A DNA stretch of 64,000 nucleotides from positions 31,224,669 through 31,288,668 of the forward strand of contig OX352762.1 of NCBI GenBank assembly GCA_947095585.1. The letters run 5' to 3'. A program made the position numbers and the translations under genes. This document shows positions 1-11,185 of this stretch, one piece after another (the stretch's first letter is position 1; each line of letters opens with the position of its first letter). The notes under the pieces are model-generated. The model did not search any database, was not told the DNA's origin, and was given only the letters and a program-made list of their open reading frames with translations. The stretch comes from Nephrocerus scutellatus (Eukaryota; Arthropoda; Insecta; Diptera; Pipunculidae).

Positions 1-380
1 AGCTGTAACCAAATTTGCATCGAGTCTTCCTAACGCTTCAACAGCTAGTTTAACCGGCTTCAGTGCGCTTAAAATATTTGATAAAATTTGGAAATTATTG
101 TCATCGAGAAATGTTTGAGGAACTCAAATCATCTAATGCCTTTTTAACTCATTCATTCAGAAATTGTTAAATATTTGCTATTCCACCTAGTCTTGCAATC
201 TAGTAGCAAGCTTAGTTCACCTCCGTTAACATTTCTTTGAAATGTTCTTGTAAAATGGAGTTTCTCTTTGGTTAAAGTTTAAAGAACTTTACAGTTTTTT
301 TTACCATTGACAAAACACCATTAATATTATTACGTTCACATCTTGGGATTTCCCGCCCAGGAATTCCCGGGAAGAACCCT
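1..380. other. AT-rich sequence, nothing recognised
   Basis: No coding frame, repeat or RNA signal that I can support. It leads directly into the LINE fragment that starts near 381. Confidence 0.5.
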
Positions 381-655
381 CTATGCTGGTATATAAGACA
401 ATGGTTATACCAGTACTTGGATGCTTAGCAAAAAGCATACTGACCTCTTAGCCGCGTTCGAGGGAAAAGTCTTACGGAAAATTGTTGGCTCCCAGTTCGG
501 ACGACCAAAGAGGATCCTGCTCGGAAAGCTGTAGGTCGGACGCCCAGAGTTTAGGGAAGCAAAACTGGATGATCTCGACTCAAAATGGGACCGGTGGAGA
601 GACTTTTGCGGGAGGCCAGGTCTAGATCCCTGCTGTAGAGCCAAATATGATGATG
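381..655 (+). mobile_element. RTE-like LINE fragment, 3' end with ATG-repeat tail
   Basis: This is the last part of a non-LTR retrotransposon reverse-transcriptase ORF plus its tail. The plus strand reads, across frameshifts, the LINE C-terminal pattern YKTMV, then FE(R/G)KVLRKIVG, then GRPEFREAKLDD and WDRWRDFCGRPG. It ends in CTGTAGAGCCAAATATG followed by four or five ATG units. The same block recurs at 25.5-26.1, 30.6-31.3, 57.6-57.9 and 59.5-60.0 kb, so it is a dispersed family. The endonuclease and most of the RT are missing, so this is a 5'-truncated dead copy. The RTE assignment rests on the endonuclease and RT motifs of the other copies and on the microsatellite tail, and is moderately sure. 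Confidence 0.75.
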
Positions 656-751
656 ATGATGAATAAAATAATATCTATGAGCTTCCGGTAGCGCTTTCGA
701 TAATATCGGGTTAGATATTTAAGGACCCCAATTTTGAACTAAAACATAATA

Positions 752-1226
752 ATAAAAAAAACAAAAAAATTAAAATTTTTCTTGTAAATTCTCTAATTGG
801 GGATACACACACACACACACACACTGCGTGCTCGTTTTGTGGCAAAATCATCCACCAAGTGACGCAGCGACAGCCAACAGCGCTGCTCACAAAGCACAGA
901 GCTCAGACTTTGCCGTGATCTGATGCGATATAGCGATATTTAAAAATTGTATATGGGGGTCCCCAGGGGACCGATCACTCCAAATTTTTACAAAAAGTGT
1001 TTTCAATCGAAGACTCACATGTGTACAAAATTTAAAGAAAATCGGATAAAATTTTTTAAAATATTTGTATGGGAGCCCGAGGTCCAAATGGCCTCAAATT
1101 TTAATAGAAAGTATTGTCACCGGAAATACACATGTGGGCTATGGGAAGTGGGTTAAAAATTGATCGCAAGATTCCATGACACACAAACAAACCCACAAAC
1201 CCACGGGCAAGTGAAGTTAATATATA
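752..1226 (+). repeat. Rep-A interspersed repeat, long copy
   Basis: Non-coding dispersed repeat, also found at 19.9, 24.1, 45.6, 50.2, 58.9 and 60.7 kb. It starts with an A-rich run and AAATTTTTCTTG. Next comes TAAATTCTCTA at 785-795, then a CA microsatellite at about 807-824. Inside are two related modules: a 'TATGGG.G.CCC' block, then 'CACTCCAAATTTTTA', then a sequence with CACATGTG, then 'AAATTTAAAGAAAATCGG'. It closes with an ACCCACGGGCAAGTGAAGTTAATATATAG-like end. In other copies the closing end carries TAGAGAATTTA, the inverse of the 5' TAAATTCTCTA; here that end is degraded. No protein is encoded. The class is unknown; a non-autonomous Helentron/DINE-like element is one possibility. 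Confidence 0.75.
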
Positions 1227-1374
1227 GGTACATCAAAAACAAAAATGAACGATTTTAAACACAAAAAACTCAGAGCCCCGTTATTTTAGAGAGAAGTAGA
1301 GTACGTATAAAACACAAGCATCAAAACAATAGAATATTCAAAATGCAATTTTATTTTAAATTTTAGTTCTCATC

Positions 1375-2311
1375 ATGGTGTTGACAATTGAACAGCATCT
1401 CTTTGTTTCAAATTTTTTAAAGAAAAACGTTAGTTTTTCACTAATTATAAAAGAGTGTAAAAAAGTGGGGTTTAATATTTCAAAAGGTACACTAACCAAA
1501 TATAATAAACGAATTGAAAATGAGGGACGAAAATCATCTTTGTCAAAAAGCCAAATTTCAAATTTGCGAAAAATGGCAACCAAACCACAACCACCGACGC
1601 AGAAACATCTGGCAAAACATTTTAACAGAAAGGTTGGAGTTATACAATATACACTAAAAAAAATTGGGACTAAGACATGTGAAGAAGCCGAAGCGTCTGC
1701 GCAAACAGTCACCAACGGTATCTGGGCCTTTACCGACTACTGAAAGGCGATAAATGTAAAAAATATATCACAGTCGACGAAGCATAGTTTTATTTAACAA
1801 ATGCCGACGGCCAAAAAAGTGTGCAATATTTGAGTCGCAAGCAAACTATGGCGTAATTAGTTCCCTTCAAAAAACCGTCTCATCCGAAAGGATTCATGGT
1901 ATTTTTTGGGAATATCTAATTTTGGCACAACAGTACCCATTTTAATTCAGTCAGGTGCTAAAATAAATGCAGATTACTACATAAGCAACTGTTTAAAACC
2001 TCTTATCAAAGATTCAAAACACTTGTGCCCAAATGGTAACTGGACTCAGCTCCATCACATACGGCAAATAAAACACTTGCATTCCTCCAACAAAACAACG
2101 TATCCTATATCCATCCTAATTTATGGACTCCCTCATCACCCGACTTAGCACCATGTGATTTTTTCCTGTGGGGATACTTGAAGTCACAATTGGCAAGATC
2201 TTAAGTTGATAATATTGCGCAAATAAAAAGATTGATAAAGCGAGAGATTAGGAACATTCCTCTGGCAATGATTCATAGAGAATTTAAAAATACGGTTATT
2301 TTTGAAGACTA
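1375..2311 (+). pseudogene. maT-type (DD37D) mariner transposase, broken
   Basis: Remnant of a Tc1/mariner superfamily transposase. The first part (1375-1743) is a basic helix-turn-helix region of about 120 residues. A frameshift and a stop at 1741 follow. The first catalytic block reads TVDEA at about 1770-1784 and is cut by TAG at 1785, where a Trp is usual. A second frame holds GAKINADYYI and LKPLI near 1950-2010. The second catalytic Asp is the GAC at 2043-2045, followed by SAPSHT. The third is the GAT at 2157-2159 in SPDLAPCDFFLWGYLK. The spacing between the last two catalytic residues is 37, with Asp third, which is the maT signature. At least two frameshifts and several stops make it inactive. 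I could not locate terminal inverted repeats. Confidence 0.85.
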
Positions 2312-4137
2312 GATAAAGGCTTTTACCAAAAAAAAAAAAAACTCTTAACAATTACAAATAATCCTTTTTAGTAATTTTTCTATTATTGTTAATACGGCGA
2401 TTGTATGTTCTGCACATTTATTACTTCGATACTGCGGTCCAATTCTCTCAGCAGTCATCCATTTATCTTACCCGTATTTTCCGCATCATAAATTTCAAAA
2501 AACAGCGACCATTCTGCGTTTAGTTTTCATGTACCAAAAATACCATTTAAATCGACGCACAACTCAATTTATATCCCATAAATTAACGGTATTCAATGTT
2601 CGACACATCCGTATTACATGAGGCGAAATAGTTCACTGGATTCGCCTATAAACAGGAGGCTCAAGAGAACGGGGTAACATTAGTTTGTTGAATTCTATTG
2701 AAGTAAAAAACTGTCCCCGATTTTGTTATCAGGATAACAATCGGTCTACGTTGCGTGCCATTACATGGCTCTCGAAACGCACGAACGAAGGGTTCATCTA
2801 GCAATAGGGTACATCTCTTAGAATTTTCTCTTTTAATACAAGGCTAACCTTTTTTGAATCAAATGTACGAGAATACAACGATGACAAGAGAATTGCTCCT
2901 TGAAATCGAAATCCTGTGTATGCGTAACATGCGAACAGATCCGATTGAGTTTAAGACGTAGTTGTATAACTAGCGATTTATAGCAAGCAACCGCAAACAC
3001 AATTATTATTATTATTGGTCGCCATTGTATCACCGACATTGATGCAGACCAGCATCACACCAGCTACATATTACTACGAATCCCTAGATGGGTTACAACG
3101 ATAATGCTGATTCGGTGGCAATGGAATTCGAAAAGAAATTGGCTTTCGTTCAATCGGAAAATCTGTAATCGACGAGAAAAGGTCCTCTGAGATGATCCAG
3201 ATCTAGGCTTGACTTACCTCTTTTTCTCACCCCGTTTTTGTATTGTATTGTCCTTTTGTGAGGATTTATCGTCATTTAAAGAAAAAAAAGGAAATGACTT
3301 AGTTAGTAATTGAAGATACCTCATATCGTTTAGGAGGTACTAAAAGAAGATCATGTTGTAACTTTGGCCGGCCTATGAAGCCATACAGCATTGGAAAAAA
3401 GGATAAAAGGAGAAAGATAGGAATTTCTTTTTTTGTGATTCGGTTACAGAGTGATACAGAGTGGAATACAGGTTGATTAAAGGCCGCATGACATGTTAGA
3501 TAAATAAAAAAACATACTCTCGTTACAACATAGCATGTGCTTGCCCATATACCAATACCTACATAAAGACATTTCACCTGTTCGGTCGTCGATTCTGACC
3601 GACCTAGATAATCGGTTTGATTTTTTACTGATCGTAAATTTTGACCGAAATTGATCTAATTTAATATACCGTAACATCAACGAGAACTACAAGCTGTTTT
3701 CGTGTTTGTGATTTTGATCACAAAAGATGAGGAGCAGGGGAATCTGTTAAAAATGAGAATTTATACCTGAGGTTATTATGTCAAAAATGACGGCACACGA
3801 CTGCCTTCAATTAGAGGAATAGAAGCTGTTGCGGTCAAGCAGGTGCAAATGAACAAAGATAGTGTAATAATTGTTGCACCCATTACATATGCTGACCGCG
3901 CAATATAAAGTATTCTGTATAAGAAGTATAAATAGAACTGTAATTTTATTTTTAAGGATTATATTTTTGGGAATACTTAATTGTTGAAAAAATGATAAAT
4001 TAGAATTTTGCTGTGAATGACTATTAAATACACGCATATGTATGTCAAAAAACGATGTAATTAAAATAGAACATTTCGGGCAATAAGAGTAGTAACGTTC
4101 CCTTACTTTTTGTGGTAGTGCCATGTCTTGGGTGTGT
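2312..4137. other. Intergenic or intronic sequence, nothing recognised
   Basis: About 1.8 kb with only short unrelated open frames on both strands. A poly-A run closes the maT remnant near 2328. I see no repeat shared with the rest of the window. Confidence 0.5.
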
Positions 4138-4725
4138 TGGTGTCTCGATCTACACCATACATATCATTCCTTCCGTGGGCACCGCCTGTCATGTCCCATC
4201 AGTCCTTCCGCAAAAATCTTTCCAATGTAGATCCCCTCCTCTCATGCGAACTAGCAGCCTCCCGAGCTTTATACTCTTCGCGATCTCAACATCTCGGTAA
4301 CACTCGTAAATTTCTTCGTTGCAGAGCCTCCGGAATCATCTTTCCTCACGTACAGTGTCATATCCATATCCGTAAAACTTTTCTCTCGAATGCTACCCAC
4401 CCCACTTTTGTTTGGTGGAAATTGTTTTGCTCTTATTTGTTGGCATCCCAGATTTTGTGCCACACGATCGTTCTGGATGAAAACTTCTTCTACAATTCTT
4501 GAAATTAATCCAATGATGTCAATATCGTCAGCGTAAGTCAGTACGTGGTACCATCCGCATATTGGAACCTATTGTACCTGAAGAATTGGCTTGAGAATGA
4601 TCCGAATATTTCTACTTGACTTATATCATTATGGTCACGGTCAACCTCGTGTCAGTTTATTTGTGGTGACGAGTTCTTTCATGGCTTAATAAAGTTCTAT
4701 TCTGGCTATGTCATCATTGGCGGCT
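4138..4725 (-). mobile_element. RTE-like LINE fragment, RT palm and C-terminus
   Basis: Minus-strand remnant of the same RTE-like LINE as at 25.5 and 57.6 kb. Read on the minus strand, about 4720-4640 gives the block KELVTTNKLTRG, matching RELGIANKLTRG at 29.3 kb. About 4542-4510 gives LTYADDIDIIG, the RT catalytic YADD box. About 4380-4140 matches the C-terminal part of the copy at 57.66-57.90 kb (ERKVL, then the YE.Y.DV region, then the H(S/A)R.G block). Several stops and frameshifts and a missing stretch between the palm and the thumb show it is dead. The right edge is uncertain. Confidence 0.7.
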
Positions 4726-5005
4726 TTAAAATATTGAAGCAGATGGTGAAGTGATTTTTGGTCAATTTTATTTCACCTGCCTAAGGGTGAAAATCTGATC
4801 AGTGGTTGATTTATCTATGGTAATGATATGCGAAATGATTGATAATGACATTCTGGTCTTTAAGAATATAGGAACAAGCCTTTAATGCCTTACTGAGCAA
4901 CGTTATAGATAAATGCTGCATCTTGTTATATCTCCTTCTTTTATGTACGGTAGATAGGTAGATGTTGTTGTAGGTTGCCCAATGCAGGGTGAGTAACTAA
5001 GGATT
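4726..5005. other. Spacer between two RTE-like fragments
   Basis: No recognisable coding or RNA feature; AT-rich sequence between oppositely oriented LINE scraps. Confidence 0.4.
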
Positions 5006-5285
5006 AGATGTCGTGCGTAGAAGAGATGTGGACACGTCTTAAGAATACTGTCATTAGTACTGCTGACTCCATCTTACGGAGTAGTCGTAGAGATTGGAAG
5101 GACAGGTTCGATGATGAAAGTAAGCTAGCGAATAAACGTAAGAATGTTGCGTACCGGGCAATGCAACAATCTTATAAAAACGCGGGCATCCGAACATGAA
5201 TATAAAGAGCTCAGAAGATATGAAAAAACAGTTCACCGGGGAAAAAACAGCCTAGGAGAAGAATTTCGTTCGTGAACTAGAATAG
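5006..5285 (+). mobile_element. RTE-like LINE fragment, linker between endonuclease and RT
   Basis: The plus strand encodes the basic linker found in RTE-type proteins between endonuclease and RT. It reads W.RLKNTVISTADSIL, then RDWKDRFDDES, then NKRKNVAYRAM, and after a stop YKELRRYEKTVHRGK. The block W.RLK also occurs in the copy at about 59.28 kb, where the order endonuclease, W.RLK, RT is preserved. A stop at about 5197 and the loss of both flanking domains make this a scrap. It lies opposite in strand to the RT piece ending at 4725, so the two are not one simple insertion. Confidence 0.65.
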
Positions 5286-6057
5286 AAATGTTAAATAAAA
5301 TATCTTAATCTAAAAAAAAAAAAAGTAAAACTAAAAATAAAAATAAAAACTAAAAGTAAAAATATTCCATCAGTAATAAAAATTATTTTGTGTTGTGATT
5401 TTGAGTTGCAATTTTGTTACATTTTTGAATTTTTGTAACTAAGTCATTTCTCAAGCGATTCGAGTGAAATTCGGAATGTAGTACTAAGATGCGACTATGA
5501 GACTTGTTCCTATGGAAATTCGGGAAACGGTCATAAGGGACTGGAATTTCTGGAACTAAACCATTTCTCGAAATTTTATATGTAGGACTGTTTTTGCGTT
5601 GCCGGTTCTAAAAATACAATAATATATATCCTGCAAAAGTTTCACTTCTTACAGGTGTACACTGATACCCGTACTATTTTCTTAGTTATATGAGTGTTTC
5701 TTATCTACAACCGATATTTTTGGTTTGGTCCCATAAGTTTCGTGTAGTTCTTTATAAAAATACAGTTAATAGAAAAAATAGAAAAAAATTCTTACGACTT
5801 ACTACGTAGCATTTAAATTACTAATTCTATATACATTTTAATACAAGGCTGCTTGCAACTCGATCCTTTTTAATAGCGATACCGACGGTTTTACCAATAA
5901 TAAACCTTAATCTTGGTGTAAGCGTCCTGCTAAGCTCGAATTTCAAAAAATAACTCTAACTTCTTGTTGTCTTTACTTTCTGGACGAGATTCTAGCATTA
6001 GCGATTTTTCTTTTATATCAAAAATGATATGAGAATAAGATAAATTTTGAACTTTTC
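5286..6057. other. AT-rich sequence with poly-A stretches
   Basis: Begins with A-rich simple sequence (about 5310-5365) that may be the tail of a decayed retroelement. Nothing else is recognised. Confidence 0.4.
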
Positions 6058-6300
6058 TGGGCGCGTGCCTCAAGTGGATAGCGCGCACTACTGAGGGGAA
6101 GGTTCGAAGTTCGAATTCCAGAAAAACACCAAACCCACCTCTCGCGAAGTTCTGAGAAACCTCAGTTAGTAATAACTTAAAGAGAAAGCTTCTCAATTCG
6201 TCTTTATATTGTAGGTTCCTTCCATCTGTACAAAAATATAACACGCACAACACGAATGACTCTGAGATATTAGTCCCAGGACCACAAGCGTCTGTTACAT
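6058..6300 (+). repeat. tRNA-derived SINE, diverged copy
   Basis: Old copy of the SINE best preserved at 48.17 kb. The tRNA-like head reads GGGCGCGTGCCTCAAGTGGA, and the B-box-like block is GTTCGAATTCC near 6110-6120. The body follows in family order: CCACCTCTCGCGAA, TAATAACTT, GCTTCTCAATTCG, TTGTAGGTTCCTTCCAT, CAAAAATAT, and a region matching 'GCACAACAC.AATG' through 'CC.AGGACC'. The tail beyond 6290 is decayed. The order of blocks fixes the strand. Confidence 0.7.
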
Positions 6301-8365
6301 TTTATACATTTTGAAAAACAGCAAAAAGTTAAAATCTGAAAAAACAGCTTAAATTTCTTGTATTCTTTTAACAAAACAAAATTAATTAAGAAATATTTTT
6401 GTATTATCATCTCAATCAAACATCCTTTCTTAGTTGTTTACACTTTACCAAGGATATTAGGTTTGACGGAGGCATATTGAACGGTTTATCACACTGAAAG
6501 GCTGACTAGTTCTACATTGTAAAGCGGGTGAAAAAATGTTCGTTTCCGTGTTTATTTTTACTGGAAATGGGAAAGATGGCAAAAAACAATTCGTGTTCCT
6601 TTGATCCTTTGTTTATTGTTTAAAAAAATAATCGAAAAATTGCGTTGTTCTTGGGTATTTTCGCTGTGCTATTTATCGCCCCCACTTTTCTCAATGTTCG
6701 TGTGCACGAGTTGTAAATAGTATAGAAGGACATTTCTTTCTACTGAAGTCTATTCATTACATAGTTGCCCCGCAGATATTTTCTTTATGCACAGTCAAAT
6801 GAAATACTCACCAAAAGCAACGAATCAAAATTTTTCGTAAAAATCTAAGCCAAATTTAATTTCAATTAGACTAAACATCTCCACCAAGCTTTCATTTATA
6901 TACGTTTTAAAATATTCGTCGTCATTAATGACGTTTATTTCGCTTCAATAAAGTAATTGCGCTAAGTAAAGGTTTCCTTTGTTGATGGCTATCGTTTTTT
7001 TAAACGAATGTTAGACAAGATATATAATAAGGTCTTTTATTTCTTTAAAAATTGCTGTTGACTGATTTAATGAAATTTGTTTGTTGTATAATAAGTTAAT
7101 GTGAACACTTTTCTCGAAGAATTAATTTAGTTTAATTGAGTATATTAAACTGCTTGGCCCCTACGTATAAATGGGTCGTAAATTTTATATTTTTTTTGTC
7201 TTATGCATGATTTTGTTCATCCAGTTTAACTAAAATCTCATATGGGTTATACAATATAATCGAATTACAGTTGATGCAACCAACGACTGTTATTTTGTGT
7301 GAAATAAAACGAACACCAAAAACCAAGAAAGATATTTGTGAAAATCATCAACTTTGATCCATCACCATCGGATGGACACGACTACATAATAAAATAAGAA
7401 ATACCGCGCAATGTTAACAGCATTGATATTGTTGCAGTCGCAAAGATACAGCAACAATAATATTCCATCAGTAACTCTACCCGTATATTCTCCATCAATT
7501 TTTAGGACCCATTGTGCACGGTCGATGGAGCTATCCCTAAATCAAAGTGTGCGCAATTTTGTTAATAATCCTCAAGACAATATCGAAACGACATAACAAT
7601 ATCCTTTGATGATTATGGTTTCGTCGGCCGCATTGATGATTGTCGCAATTCTATCCAAAAAATATTGGGAGTACGTTCGGGTGGAATGTGGAAGCAACAG
7701 TAGCATTTATCTTTATTACAACACCCAACGGCATCCTAGCTGTACGAAGGCCGCACGTACATTTTCGTACAAATATACAAAACTATTGTAGTACATGTTT
7801 ACTATGGCATATAATATCAATACACCCAATGTATATAATAACTATCTATATGTGTAGTGCCACTCTACGCTACACGTTTAAGCTTCCGACACATGTTGAT
7901 GTGGTTTTGGGGTTGAATGGCAACCGAAATGGGATAGGATTGTCAATTCGTTCGAATTTGCCCAATACTTTCACTTTTTTCAGGACTATGTCTAAGGGAA
8001 GCAGTAAAAGTATATAATATTGAGTTGTTTCCGATGTGTGCCCATCTTGTACTTTATCGTATGTATTGCGAATAAAATCAGTGTATTTTACTTAAGGAAC
8101 GTAGACATGCATTTGAAATAAAAACAGACTTCAAGTCAAATAGTATGACAAGCTAATTAGCATTAAATAAAGCGCTTATATTTGTTCTAAGATACGATTA
8201 AACAATAATGTCGTCGGTTGATTTTATAAATTTTATTAATTAAATATGCCTATATTTAATCGCAATCTGCACTGCACAATTATTCAAAAAAATATTAATT
8301 TTTTAGCAAACAATGTTAATTTGTTTTTCTTTATTTATTCAATTAATTGTTTATATGTGTTATTA
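6301..8365. other. Intergenic or intronic sequence, nothing recognised
   Basis: About 2 kb of AT-rich sequence. Short open frames near 7411 and 7640 resemble no family I know and lack convincing codon structure. Confidence 0.5.
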
Positions 8366-9110
8366 ATTAACATATGGTGTCAATTGGGCCAATGGTTTAT
8401 GTGTGATGCTGTTACGTACTTATGCAACAATATCTTCACTCCAGCCACCACCTACCTACCGCGTCAAGAAAAAACATAAACTTAACGGGGCAACAAATGA
8501 AGATATGATGTAAATATGGCTTTAATATATCCAGTGGCTTAGGCGTTATGTCGTATTTTATGCATGTTGATTCCAGCGCCACCTACCGGGTCAAAAAAAA
8601 ACTTATTGGAACACCAAACGAACGTATAGCGTAAATATGGCTTCTTTACGTTTAGTGGTTTAGGCCAGATATACATATATGCAAAACGACATTTTTAAGA
8701 ATATCTTAATTTCAGCGCAATCTACCAGACTCAAAAAAGAGATAAACCTTAAAGAGCACCAATCGAACATATGGTGTGAATATGGCTTTAATATGTCTAA
8801 TGGTTTAGGCGTGATGCGATTACAACCATATTCACCAAAGACCAACCACATTTTCGTAAATATATCTACTCCAACGCCATCTATCGCATCAAAAACACGA
8901 TCGGAACTCCAAACGAACACATAGTGTGAATATGGCTTCGATACGTCCAGTGGCTAAGGCGGGATGACATCTCGAATATCAGTGCCACCTATCGGATCCA
9001 AAACTAACATAAACCTATCGGAGTACCAAACGAACATATGGTGTGAAAATGGCTTCGATACCTCCAGTGGATTAGGCATGGCGCCGTTACATACATACGT
9101 AAAATCATTT
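8366..9110 (+). repeat. Tandem array of about 120-150 bp units (Rep-C array)
   Basis: Six degenerate direct repeats. Each unit carries CGCCACCTA.CG..TCAAAA, then ACCAAACGAACATATGGTG, then AATATGGCTT, then a TCCAGTGG..TAGGCG block. The AATATGGCTT landmark, or its variant, occurs near 8515, 8636, 8780, 8930 and 9048, giving spacings of about 117-150 bp. A further half unit lies at 8370-8400. Single units recur at 10.56-10.65 and 11.08-11.16 kb. No protein is encoded. The last unit runs into a TTTTTATATATAAAG end at about 9110-9123. Confidence 0.8.
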
Positions 9111-9361
9111 TTATATATAAAGACTAGCTGAGTGACCGGCGTTTCACGGTTATAAAATTTGACAACAATATCTTCTCCATACCCCCTACCTACTCCAATA
9201 ACCCCCTCCCCTTACTATGGAATCGACACTAATATCGACTCCCCGCACGATGACCAACCCACTCAGCCAGAGGTGTCCTACCGACACTATTCATCTCAGC
9301 GACACTGAATATCCCATAGCACCACCCTCCAACAACACCGGATCTTCTAGCACCATTCTAA
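9111..9361 (+). repeat. Element ends: CTAGCTGAGTGACCGGCG head and a LOA-like tail scrap
   Basis: At about 9121 a new repeat starts with GACTAGCTGAGTGACCGGCG, matching heads near 10.98 and 51.48 kb and, on the minus strand, near 39.03 kb. From about 9268 the sequence AGAGGTGTCCTACC then ATTCATCTCAGCGACAC matches 56.51-56.56 kb, just downstream of the ORF1-like fragment there. So a second short copy of that element's flank sits here. The open frame through this stretch is proline-rich by composition and I do not treat it as a gene. Confidence 0.5.
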
Positions 9362-9695
9362 ATAATAATAATAATATTCGGCGCGACAGACCGTTGTGGT
9401 TCAAGGCCTATCTCCTCACCACCATTTGTGTTGTGCATGTATATTTTTGCACACAAATTGAAGGGACCTACAATTTAAGGCCGGATCCGAACGGCGAATT
9501 AAGTAGCCTTCCGTGACAAGTTATTACTCTCGGAACGTTTGTCAGACTTTCACGAAAAGTTGGACACCGTGTGATACTGGGATTCAAAACGACGAACCTC
9601 CTGCTCAGTAGCCATGCGAATTTCCACTGAGCCAAGGCGCCCACAATTTAATGCCGTATCCGATCGGCAAATTGAGAAGCTTGCTTCAATAGGTG
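9362..9695 (-). repeat. tRNA-derived SINE, minus strand, with a second partial copy
   Basis: Nearly full SINE on the minus strand. The left edge is the ATT tail (read here as AATAATAAT) followed by ATTCGGCGCGACAGACCG. The right edge at about 9632 is the tRNA-like head (GCCATGCG..., GAGCC.AGGCGCC). The B-box region reads TGGGATTCAAAACGA and is degraded. Immediately after, 9641-9695 repeats the SINE body (ACAATTTAATGCC, CGGCAAATTGAGAAGC), so a second partial copy lies against the first. Confidence 0.8.
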
Positions 9696-10345
9696 TTCGT
9701 GGGAGTGTGTCCAATTCGAAGTCGGACAAATTGCTTTGCTGGAGTCCTGTGCTGAAGTAGATGTTTAAAGTCTTACTCTGTTCGACGTAAAATGTCCTTA
9801 TTTTCGGAGGAGTAGAAGGTAAAAGTAGGTGATCTGGGTACATCTGCTGCTGCTCTGTCGGCAAGCTCATTGCCTTTTACACCCGCATGGCCTGGCACCC
9901 ACATCTTAAGCTTGTTGGGTGTTTAATACATGAGTTTCTGATTGCTTGCTTTAATAAGTTCACAGTCGGTGGCCAATTTTGTCGCTAGAGCTTCTGCGGT
10001 GAAAACTGAACAATACGGTGAGAGATTCCCGGATGTTATTAAGGATCCATCGTGCCTGACTTTTCGGATAGTTCAGAGAAAGCAACAAACCAGTTTGGAA
10101 ATTTTTTATAACTTGCTTTCGAAGGACGCATCTTTGAGTAGTCAATGTGAATCTTCGTTCTGTTTTAGCAGTCGCGGTATGAGATCAATTTGCAGTTTTC
10201 CCACAATTACTTAGCAGTGCTGAATTGTCGATTTCAGCATACAAGGTTTTTTTGCCTGGTAGGGGCCGTTTAACAGCTTGACGTTGCTGTTGGCATACCA
10301 ACCAAAGATGGGTAGAGCGTAATAAATTTGGGAAAGCACTAATGA
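9696..10345 (-). mobile_element. I-like LINE fragment, RT C-terminus and RNase H
   Basis: The minus strand reads, from about 10340 down, LVLSQIYYALPIFGWYA and then a region typical of the RT thumb in I-type LINEs. Next comes an RNase H domain: SPYCSVFTAEALATK near 10020-9970, and MWVPGHAGVKGNELADRA near 9905-9850 carrying the His and Asp of RNase H. PRSPTFTF follows. RNase H is found only in some LINE clades (I, R1, LOA). Several stops and frame changes mark it as dead. It abuts the SINE on its left, so the SINE may have inserted at or near its end. Confidence 0.8.
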
Positions 10346-10555
10346 GCGAGTAATGTTATTAATGTAGAAATATGAGTGAAGCAATACTTATAGAAGATAG
10401 GTATTTTGCTACATTTAGCCTGGTAGCTAGAAAGCTATTTTTTGAAATCTAAATCTCTTAAAAGTTACACCTAATATTTTTTAATATTTAATTGATTTAC
10501 AAATTTAATGTTTACGTTTTTATAGGTTGCATTAAGATTTAAACACTTGTGCTTT
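10346..10555. other. AT-rich spacer
   Basis: No recognisable feature. Confidence 0.4.
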
Positions 10556-10660
10556 CTACAAATATGATCTTGTTCCTGAGATCGCAGATCGGCTCACGAA
10601 CATAAACTTATCGGAGCACCAAACGAACTTATGGTGTAAATATGGCTTCGTTACCTGAGT
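10556..10660 (+). repeat. Single Rep-C unit
   Basis: Reads CATAAACTTATCGGAGCACC, then AAACGAACTTATGG, then TAAATATGGCTTCG. This is the same unit as the array at 8.37-9.11 kb, in the same orientation. Confidence 0.75.
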
Positions 10661-10724
10661 CAGAAAAAGCGAAAAAAATCTCTGTCTGAATTCAAGGGGA
10701 TAAACATTCATACTTCTTATGCTT

Positions 10725-10978
10725 TTAAATTTGGAGGTCTCAGTTGGTTTTGAAGGAAATCGACCAACAGGAAGTGGCAGTTTACTTAGACGGCTTTCAA
10801 GTTTTTGCAAATATCTCAAAAAGTACTTGTGAGAAACCTGTTAAGTGCAAAAGAAATTAAAAAATAAAAAAAATTAAAAGAAAATCTAAAAAAAATGTAA
10901 TGTACATTTACTGAAGATTCCGGCCCGTCCATAAAAGAAAGTCTTGTTGTGGCCACATCTCCATTTTTTATATATAGA
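10725..10978 (+). repeat. Rep-D interspersed repeat, copy 1
   Basis: About 250 bp shared with 16.93-17.15 kb. It contains GAAGTGGCAGTTTACTTAGA, then GCAAATATCTCAAAAAGTA, an A-rich stretch, ATGTAATGTACATTTACTG, and GTCTTGTTGTGGCCACATCT with a TATATATAG end. The next element begins at the TCTAGCAATTCC that follows, so Rep-D may be the 3' part of the Rep-C type element. Confidence 0.75.
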
Positions 10979-11185
10979 TTCTAGCAATTCCTGGGCGCTT
11001 CGCTACCCGCACCCATGAACACCCAGCTTCCTCTTAACACCGCGGTGTGGTGGTGTACTAAAGCCTATAACATGACCACCTGCCAACCGAACATATGGTG
11101 TGAATATGGCTTCGATACGTCTAGTGGTTTAGGAGTTAATCGATAACATTATATACGTGCAATTAGTTTTATATATAAAGATATG
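10979..11185 (+). repeat. Rep-C head plus one unit
   Basis: Starts TCTAGCAATTCCTGGGCGCT, then TCGCTACCCGCACCCATGAA, matching the head at 51.48 kb. It then runs into one array-type unit (CCGAACATATGGTGTGAATA, TGGCTTCGATACGTCTAGTG) and ends at TTTTATATATAAAGATATG. It links the head sequence and the tandem unit in one element. Confidence 0.7.

Noticed and set aside
8366..9110. Regular repeats as a CRISPR array
   Set aside because: Units are long, degenerate and head to tail without unique spacers, and the DNA is clearly animal.
9217..9516. 99-codon open frame with a hydrophobic stretch as a small membrane protein
   Set aside because: Its C-terminal half is the SINE read in one frame and its N-terminal half is shared with a LINE flank at 56.5 kb.
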